Shown here piece after piece: positions 63,756 through 64,000 of a stretch of DNA of 64,000 nucleotides (positions within the stretch are counted from its first letter, which is position 1; every line of letters starts with the position of its first letter). The translations under genes and the position numbers were made by a program. Origin of the DNA: UBA7672 sp963738625 (lineage in GTDB: Bacteria > Pseudomonadota > Alphaproteobacteria > Caulobacterales > Hyphomonadaceae); NCBI GenBank assembly GCA_963738625.1, contig CAVTXH010000003.1, forward strand, positions 868,001 through 932,000, in the 5' to 3' direction. The notes under the pieces are model-generated. The model saw nothing but the letters and a program-made list of their open reading frames with translations, was not told where the DNA came from and ran no database searches.

Positions 63756-64000
63756 TCAGGTGGCGGCGGATGCAGCGGACAGTCCAAAGGCCGCTGCGAT
63801 CCGCCGCGCAGCCGTGTCCGGGGCCACCTCGCCCGTATCGATAGCGAGGTCCGCCGCGGGCATGACCGCCTCGCTGATCTGGAACGCCGGCCGCAGCCGC
63901 TTCAGCATGTCGAGCGATGTCAGCTTCCGGTACTCCCGGCGGCTGTCGTTCCCGATCCGCCTTTCCTGTTCCGCGTCGGATAGCGTCAGCTTGACGAACT
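63756..64000 (-). CDS. P-loop kinase-like protein, C-terminal fragment (5' end outside window)
   Basis: The last 80 codons of a leftward gene whose start lies beyond the right edge. The text FVKLTLSDAEQERRIGNDSR and PAADLAIDTGEVAPDTAARRI is the C-terminal part of a shikimate-kinase-like or AAA-type P-loop kinase family. The P-loop itself is outside the window, so the assignment is tentative. Confidence 0.7.
   Translation of the reverse strand, partial: FVKLTLSDAEQERRIGNDSRREYRKLTSLDMLKRLRPAFQISEAVMPAADLAIDTGEVAPDTAARRIAAAFGLSAASAAT

Overview
The window is 64 kb of chromosome from a GC-rich alphaproteobacterium. The organism is probably close to Caulobacter/Hyphomonas-type bacteria. The evidence is a CckA hybrid kinase beside flhB-fliR-fliQ, a CtrA-like site before fliQ, a phosphoserine operon of the alphaproteobacterial type, CobT-type cobaltochelatase, many Ala/Pro-rich lipoproteins, and strong GC bias that leaves long open shadows opposite real genes. 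No tRNA, rRNA, CRISPR array, prophage or transposase gene was seen. Both ends cut a gene: alaS on the left and a P-loop kinase-like protein on the right.

Layout. 1-3 kb: alaS and recA. 3-10 kb: a lipoprotein, a secreted protein of an uncharacterised family, a thiolase-like protein lacking catalytic residues, a DUF4399 lipoprotein, HtpX and a MatC/DASS-type carrier. 10-15 kb: cckA and the flagellar export genes flhB, fliR, fliQ. 15-19 kb: a DegP protease, response regulator and sensor kinase operon (envelope stress). 19-24 kb: a ferritin-like/4Fe-4S/double-CDGSH fusion, a LysR regulator, and a divergent operon of two GNAT-like proteins and an isochorismatase-fold protein. 24-28 kb: an exported oxidation cassette (AhpD-like lipoprotein, cytochrome c lipoprotein, PQQ dehydrogenase with a C-terminal cytochrome domain). 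28-34 kb: tdk, then a leftward serine operon (serC, a MazG-like protein, a GNAT domain running in frame into serA, a caspase-fold protein, an NTF2-like protein). 34-41 kb: Hsp20, an ArsR regulator divergent from two small dimeric alpha/beta-barrel proteins, an M20 peptidase, an EamA transporter, PhzF, a TonB-C protein and thiD. 41-48 kb: two DUF3291 paralogues, an ABC ATPase, a zinc-finger protein, two lipoproteins and a hybrid kinase. 48-53 kb: polA, a DUF433/DUF5615 toxin-antitoxin pair, a broken deaminase gene and a LOG-family protein. 53-64 kb: a double TetR regulator, a lipoprotein, a dienelactone hydrolase, two paralogous 95-aa exported proteins, a cobT-DUF885-phytase-like operon, an FAD monooxygenase, a glycine-zipper lipoprotein and the partial kinase.

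How they fit together. CckA feeds the CtrA cell-cycle and flagellar regulon, and the fliQ promoter carries a CtrA-like half-site. SerC and SerA are consecutive steps of serine synthesis. The PQQ dehydrogenase and the cytochromes form a periplasmic electron-transfer unit. Several intergenic regions carry palindromic repeats: three copies of one element (41.5, 45.7 and 52.3 kb), two other elements, and a hairpin insert that breaks the deaminase gene.

The most unusual items are the GNAT-SerA continuous frame, the caspase-fold protein whose two halves appear in reversed order, the ferritin/CDGSH fusion, and the CTG start inferred for fliR. All calls come from reading the sequence and recalled family features; no database search was run.
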